Assembly: GCA_018823705.1 (NCBI GenBank)
Contig: JAHJHP010000012.1
Coordinates: 1-49,726, forward strand
Length of the DNA stretch: 49,726 nucleotides
Direction of reading: 5' to 3'
DNA from: Candidatus Omnitrophota bacterium
Lineage (GTDB): Bacteria > Omnitrophota > Gorgyraeia > 2-01-FULL-45-10
Below, in pieces: positions 45,433 through 49,726 of the stretch (position 1 is the stretch's first letter; each line of letters begins with the position of its first letter). A program made the translations under genes and the position numbers. A model generated the notes under the pieces. The model was given only the letters and a program-made list of their open reading frames with translations, was not told where the DNA came from and did not search any database.

Positions 45433-46683
45433 ATGAAGAAAGTTATTGCGCTTATTTTAGGCGGCGGCCAGGGTAAGAGGCTTTTCCCTCTCACCGAGTA
45501 CCGGTCTAAACCCGCAGTTCCGATAGCCGCAAAATACCGGCTCATAGATATCCCGATATCGAACTGCCTCCACTCCAGCATCAAAGATATTTACGTGCTT
45601 ACGCAGTTTAATTCGGAATCCCTGAACAATCATATAAATAGTACCTATCGTTTTGATTATTTCTCCACGGCATTTGTCAGGATACTTGCCGCCGAACAGA
45701 CCGTGGATAATACAAACTGGTTTCAGGGAACAGCGGATGCCGTCAGAAGAAATATATTTCATCTTAATCTTAGGGGCGATGAATTGATAATGGTCCTGTC
45801 CGGCGACCATCTTTATAATATGGACTACCGCAAATTCATAGATTTTCACATAAAACATGCCGCCGATTTTACGGTATCCATGATACCGATAAAGACTAAA
45901 GAAGCCGATCAGTTCGGCGTGATCAGGATGAACCGGGCCGGCAGGATAGTCGGATTTAAGGAAAAACCCAAGAGTAAGGCCGAGCTCAAGGACTATATCC
46001 TCAGAAAGGCCGTAAACGGAGTGGGGGCTGCTTCCGGAGCGTACTGTCTTGCCTCCATGGGCGTGTACGTATTTAACGCGGATGTTCTTATCAAAGTCCT
46101 CGAAAGCAATGATGCGGACTTCGGGATCGAGCTCATCCCCCATTCGATAAAGAACTATAACGGCGCCGGATATATATTTGATAGCTACTGGAAGGATGTT
46201 GGCACGATAAAAGCATACTACGAAGTCAATATGGATCTTGCCGATGGCAAACCGTATATGTCGTTCTTTTATGACGGTTCGGTCTTTACCAGGCCCCGGT
46301 TTCTTCCCGTTGCCAGGATAACAGGCAGCAAAATAGAAAAATCGCTCATAGCCGAAGGGTCGATTATAAGAGGCGCCGGCATATCTCACTCTATCGTAGG
46401 CCTGCGTTCTATTGTAGGAAAAGGCTGCAAGATATCCAGGACGGTGCTTATCGGCGCCGATATGTATGAGAAGCCCGGCAGTAATGAACCTATAAAGATG
46501 GGCATCGGCGACGGCACGATCATAGATAAGGCTATAGTGGATAAGAATGCCAGGATCGGCAGGAATGTCGTGATAAAAAATATCGATAAGCTGAAAAATT
46601 TCGACGGCGGAAACTATTTTATAAGGGACGGCATCGTAGTCATTCCCAAGAACTCGATCATTAAAGACGGAACGCGTATCTAG
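45433..46683 (+). CDS. glgC: glucose-1-phosphate adenylyltransferase
   Basis: 416 aa, normal length. GlgC makes ADP-glucose from glucose-1-phosphate and ATP for glycogen synthesis. Seen: the nucleotide-binding loop LGGGQGKRLFPLTEYRSKPAVP (about 9-30), YRLIDIPISNCLHSS, FQGTADAVRRN, LSGDHLYNMDY (about 125-135) with the metal Asp, GFKEKP and the C-terminal left-handed beta-helix (SIVGLRSIVGKGCKISRTVLIG). The only protein gene on + among the genes to the right of the provirus; probably transcribed alone. Confidence 0.95.
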   Translation: MKKVIALILGGGQGKRLFPLTEYRSKPAVPIAAKYRLIDIPISNCLHSSIKDIYVLTQFNSESLNNHINSTYRFDYFSTAFVRILAAEQTVDNTNWFQGTADAVRRNIFHLNLRGDELIMVLSGDHLYNMDYRKFIDFHIKHAADFTVSMIPIKTKEADQFGVIRMNRAGRIVGFKEKPKSKAELKDYILRKAVNGVGAASGAYCLASMGVYVFNADVLIKVLESNDADFGIELIPHSIKNYNGAGYIFDSYWKDVGTIKAYYEVNMDLADGKPYMSFFYDGSVFTRPRFLPVARITGSKIEKSLIAEGSIIRGAGISHSIVGLRSIVGKGCKISRTVLIGADMYEKPGSNEPIKMGIGDGTIIDKAIVDKNARIGRNVVIKNIDKLKNFDGGNYFIRDGIVVIPKNSIIKDGTRI

Positions 46684-46703
46684 TTCTTAGATTAGAAAAT
46701 TGG

Positions 46704-47588
46704 CTAAGAACAATAGATCCCCTGATGGCTGTTTCTCTTCCGCAGAGTATCTTCTATCCTTTGTATCGTCCCTATCTTGTCCATAGCCCAGTTCGGAGCG
46801 ATATGCTCTTCCCTGTTTCCCTGGCCTGTCATGCGCTGGACTATGATCTTCTCAGATAGGTTCTCCAAGAAATTACATACGAGATTCACATATTCTTCCT
46901 GTTCCAGGACTTTAACCAGGCCGCCGCTGTGAAGCTTTTCGAGCTCACTTCCTTTAAGGATGTGTAAGAGGTGTATCTTAACGCCGTCGACTTTCAGTTC
47001 GGACAGCTTTAGCGCGGTCTTGACCATGTCTTCTCCGGTCTCACCGGGAAGCCCGATTATTACGTGGACGCAAACTGGTATCGAAAACTTTCTGGTTTCG
47101 TTGTAAGCTTTTAAAAAATCGTTAAAGCTATGGCCTCTATTAATTGCCTTAAGGGTCCTGTCATGTATGGATTGAAGCCCGTATTCCATCCAAACTTCGT
47201 ACCTGTCTTTATATGAGGCGATCAGTTTTAATTTATCCATATCGATGCAGTCGGGACGTGTTCCTATGGACAGACCAACGATCTCCTCAAACGGCAATAT
47301 ATTGTCGTAAGCCTCCTTCAGTTGTTCCACCGGCGAGTTGGTGTTGGTGAAGGCCTGGAAATAAGCGATGAACTTTGCCGCGCTTTTGGTCTTCTTCAGG
47401 TATTCTATCCGGCCCGAAAGTTGTTTTCCGATGGACTCTTTCGGGTCCGTATAAGAGGATCGTGAGCCATTTACGTTGCAATAGATGCAAGCTTTTGGGC
47501 ATGAGAATCCGGCGTCCAGACCGATGCGGTAGACCCTGGAGCCGTATCTCTCTTTCAGGTATGAACTGTAATTATTGTAGAGCTTCAC
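46704..47588 (-). CDS. radical SAM protein, YhcC family (TIGR01212-type)
   Basis: 294 aa. The CxxxCxxC cluster site is C30-x3-C34-x2-C37 ([11 protein letters not shown]), then [17 protein letters not shown] and [14 protein letters not shown], all typical of the YhcC/TIGR01212 group. These are uncharacterised or tRNA-related radical SAM enzymes. The start overlaps the end of mnmG by 4 bp, so the two are coupled; MnmG acts in tRNA wobble modification, which fits a tRNA-linked role, but that is inference. Confidence 0.9.
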   Translation of the reverse strand: MKLYNNYSSYLKERYGSRVYRIGLDAGFSCPKACIYCNVNGSRSSYTDPKESIGKQLSGRIEYLKKTKSAAKFIAYFQAFTNTNSPVEQLKEAYDNILPFEEIVGLSIGTRPDCIDMDKLKLIASYKDRYEVWMEYGLQSIHDRTLKAINRGHSFNDFLKAYNETRKFSIPVCVHVIIGLPGETGEDMVKTALKLSELKVDGVKIHLLHILKGSELEKLHSGGLVKVLEQEEYVNLVCNFLENLSEKIIVQRMTGQGNREEHIAPNWAMDKIGTIQRIEDTLRKRNSHQGIYCS

Positions 47589-49378
47589 CTCGATCTCCTT
47601 ACGCTATCCAGATATACCATAAGTATCGATACGGCCGCAGGCGTGACTCCGGAGATCCGCGATGCCTGGCCCACGTTTACGGGTGTGGCTTGCGAGAGTT
47701 TCTCTTTTATCTCTGATGATAGGCAGTGGATCTTTCCGTAGTCCAGGTTTTTGGGGATCTTTATCCTCTCTATCTTACCGAATTTTTCGATCTCTTTAAG
47801 CTGCCGCTTAATGAAGCCCTCGTACTTGATCTCTATCTCCACAACCTTCTTCTCTTCTTCCGAGATATCCACCCTCTCTTCTTCAGGTACCGCATCATCA
47901 TACGACGTACCGGGCTGCCTTAACCGCTTTTCAAGGAGATTCTCCTTAAGCCTCTTTATTTCGGAAGAGATCCTTTTATCTTTCTCGACGGTTTTATTAT
48001 ATATAGCCTCATTCACCAGTCCGAGCTTATATCCGATAGACCTGAGCCGTAAGTCGGCATTATCTTCCCGTAACAGCAGCCGATATTCAACGCGAGAGGT
48101 GAACATCCTGTATGGTTCGTTAGTTCCTTTGGTTACCAAATCATCGATAAGGACACCTATGTATGCTTGTGACCGCTCGAGCACCAGGGGCTCTTTGCCT
48201 TTTGATTTCAGGGCGGCATTTATCCCCGCCATCAACCCCAGCGCCGCGGCTTCCTCGTATCCGGTGGTGCCGTTTATCTGTCCGGCCAGGTACAGTCCCG
48301 AGACGGCTTTCGTCTCTAGCGTCGGGTAGAGTTCTGTCGGATCTACATAGTCGTATTCAATTCCATAGCCTGGCTTTGTTATCTTTGCCCTCTCAAGGCC
48401 TTCAATGGACGTTACGATCTTTTCCTGCACGTCAAGAGGCAGGCTCGTCGATATGCCGTTCGGATAATATTGAGTAGTAGATATGCCCTCCGGCTCCACG
48501 AATACGTGGTGACGGACGCGCCCGGGAAATCGATGGATCTTGTCCTCTATGGACGGGCAGTACCTGACCCCCGTGCCTTTAATCACCCCCGTAAAGAGAG
48601 GTGATCGGTCGAGGTTTGACAATATTATGTCATGGGTATTCTTATTAGTGTATGTTATGTGGCATGGTGCCTGAGCTAGTTTAATCTTTTTGGTCCGAAA
48701 TGAGAACGGCATTATCGGTTCGTCGCCATACTGAATAGCCATCTTCTCAAAATCGATGGTATTACCGTCCAATCTCGCGCAGGTTCCGGTCTTGAGCCGC
48801 CCCATTCGCAATCCCAGATCCTTTATACCCCTGGATAACCCTCGTGAATCAGCCTCCCCCATCCTTCCACCGGCCCAATGTTCAAGCCCTATATGTATCA
48901 ATCCGTTCAGGAATGTGCCCGTCGTTATTATGATGCTGCCGGCATGGTACTTTTCATTGGAAGATGTCCTGACTCCCTCTATACATCCGCTTCTGACGAT
49001 AAGGTCTTCCACCGTCGCTTCACGCACTTCTAGTCCGGGCTGTCCCAAGATAGCGGCCTTCATATACAGCCGGTAAGCCTCGATATCCACCTGAGCTCTT
49101 GTCGATCGTACGGCAGGGCCTTTCTTAGTATTTAAAGTGCGAAATTGTATGGCGCATGCGTCCGTAGCTATCGCCATAAGCCCGCCTAGTGCGTCGATCT
49201 CCTTTACAATCTGGCCTTTAGCCAGGCCGCCTACGGCAGGATTGCATGACATGAGGCCTATAGTGTCGACGCTCATAGTTAAAAGAAGCGTCTTTAGGCC
49301 GAGCTTTGCTCCGGCAAGCGCTGCCTCACAACCGGCATGTCCGCCGCCAATTACAATTATGTCGAATAGATTAGTCAT
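47585..49378 (-). CDS. mnmG: tRNA uridine-5-carboxymethylaminomethyl modification enzyme MnmG
   Basis: 597 aa from ATG at 49378; an in-frame upstream extension to 49477 runs into the promoter of the ncRNA on the other strand and lacks the family start. Seen: the FAD-binding loop [39 protein letters not shown] (MnmG signature 1) and [20 protein letters not shown] (signature 2), with a C-terminal helical domain. It acts with MnmE to modify U34 in tRNAs. The radical SAM gene behind it is coupled by a 4-bp overlap. Confidence 0.96.
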   Translation of the reverse strand: MTNLFDIIVIGGGHAGCEAALAGAKLGLKTLLLTMSVDTIGLMSCNPAVGGLAKGQIVKEIDALGGLMAIATDACAIQFRTLNTKKGPAVRSTRAQVDIEAYRLYMKAAILGQPGLEVREATVEDLIVRSGCIEGVRTSSNEKYHAGSIIITTGTFLNGLIHIGLEHWAGGRMGEADSRGLSRGIKDLGLRMGRLKTGTCARLDGNTIDFEKMAIQYGDEPIMPFSFRTKKIKLAQAPCHITYTNKNTHDIILSNLDRSPLFTGVIKGTGVRYCPSIEDKIHRFPGRVRHHVFVEPEGISTTQYYPNGISTSLPLDVQEKIVTSIEGLERAKITKPGYGIEYDYVDPTELYPTLETKAVSGLYLAGQINGTTGYEEAAALGLMAGINAALKSKGKEPLVLERSQAYIGVLIDDLVTKGTNEPYRMFTSRVEYRLLLREDNADLRLRSIGYKLGLVNEAIYNKTVEKDKRISSEIKRLKENLLEKRLRQPGTSYDDAVPEEERVDISEEEKKVVEIEIKYEGFIKRQLKEIEKFGKIERIKIPKNLDYGKIHCLSSEIKEKLSQATPVNVGQASRISGVTPAAVSILMVYLDSVRRSR

Positions 49379-49425
49379 AACTCTTGAGTTCCGCAAGTAA
49401 TTAGTAACAATATTGTAGCATACTC

Positions 49426-49453
49426 TTGATTTTTTAAAAATATAATGTATACT
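49426..49453 (+). promoter_or_regulatory. promoter of the structured RNA
   Basis: TTGATT at 49426-49431, 16-bp spacer, TATACT at 49448-49453, giving +1 at about 49460, the first base of the RNA's outer stem. It lies in the region upstream of mnmG and points rightward, divergent from mnmG. Confidence 0.7.
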
Positions 49454-49460
49454 TAATAGT

Positions 49461-49574
49461 GGATGACAACGGCTCACTGACCCGTTCTCGGGCCTATGGT
49501 ACTACGTACCGCAAGACGCTGTTGCCATCCGGACTAATTCCCGCCATTGGTTAATAATGGCGGGTTTTTTATTT
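49461..49574 (+). ncRNA. unrecognised compact structured RNA with terminator
   Basis: Outer stem: GGATGACAACGGC (49461-49473) pairs with GCTGTTGCCATCC (49518-49530) with one mismatch and one G-U. Inside are two hairpins: CCCG-TTCT-CGGG (49481-49492) and GGTAC-TAC-GTACC (49498-49510), so a three-way junction. After a 9-nt link, CCCGCCATT/AATGGCGGG (49540-49548/49556-49564) and TTTTTT end the RNA. I do not recognise an Rfam family; a riboswitch aptamer with expression platform or a small RNA are both possible. Confidence 0.7.
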
Positions 49575-49726
49575 TATAGTTCGATTTATTGATATGGCGG
49601 GCTTATTCTACTTCGCTCTTAAGACGCTTAGATTACAGTAGGGTTTCGTAGGATTTCGCCAACTGGCTGAAGGAAACTCCTGGTTTCAGTTTGGTGAGCT
49701 TTATTTCTTACGCAGAGGAGCAAGGA
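49575..49726. other. window end without a clear gene
   Basis: No complete gene. The last 75 bp are open in the frame that starts at 49652 after a TAG stop (DFANWLKETPGFSLVSFI), but no start codon or ribosome site is seen. A partial gene or an edge artefact cannot be excluded. Confidence 0.4.

Noticed and set aside
49652-49726. Protein-like open frame at the window edge (DFANWLKETPGFSLVSFI)
   Set aside because: Preceded by a stop and without a start codon or ribosome site; too short to judge at the edge.

Overview
The window looks like a bacterial chromosome from a diderm (Gram-negative-type) lineage. It encodes LpxA (lipid A synthesis), an outer-membrane beta-barrel porin, a type V autotransporter, a lipoprotein and glycine-zipper envelope proteins. 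The gene mix and many SYLF/PAC2/DUF-type families fit Candidatus Omnitrophota (OP3). That assignment is inference from gene content, not from a marker gene.

Left part (1-31 kb, all genes on +): a hypothetical gene and HU, hisS-aspS-ybeY-(DgkA/PAP2 fusion)-recO, glyS-ppdK, an RpoD-type sigma factor, apt, tRNA-Arg(CCU), a methyltransferase, a Spy-like periplasmic protein, a 1280-aa autotransporter, a lipoprotein hydrolase, a PHP phosphoesterase, a porin, lpxA and small genes, an iron-sulfur flavoprotein, two glycine-zipper proteins, a GlcD-type FAD oxidase, a frameshifted PAC2 gene, an AsmA-like protein and a flippase. Perfect palindromes of one family (GTAGG...CCTAC) sit between genes at five places.

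Middle (30.8-42.1 kb): after a DUF134 gene, a LAGLIDADG endonuclease and a small HTH gene comes a 9.8-kb integrated element, bounded by a perfect 19-bp direct repeat at 32322 and 42100. The repeat has the core and right arm of a Xer/dif site. The left copy is a nearly complete dif-like site, and the right copy has a degenerate XerC arm. The element has no integrase, which fits use of host XerC/XerD. It encodes a putative replication protein whose gene carries five helically phased iteron-like repeats, a glycosyltransferase-like protein, a FtsK/HerA-type packaging ATPase, a putative double-jelly-roll (DJR) major capsid protein flanked by hairpins, a discoidin-domain candidate spike, a coiled-coil protein, about nine very small membrane proteins and an excisionase-type HTH regulator near the right end. 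This is read as a tailless, membrane-containing, PM2-like provirus sitting in the chromosomal dif site. Gene polarity flips from + to - exactly across it, as expected at a replication terminus.

Right part (42.2-49.7 kb, mostly on -): hypA, a YbgC-type thioesterase, an M50 protease, a SYLF protein, a frameshifted DUF1848 gene, glgC (on +), a YhcC-type radical SAM protein and mnmG. A promoter reading rightward from the mnmG upstream region drives a compact unrecognised structured RNA with its own terminator.
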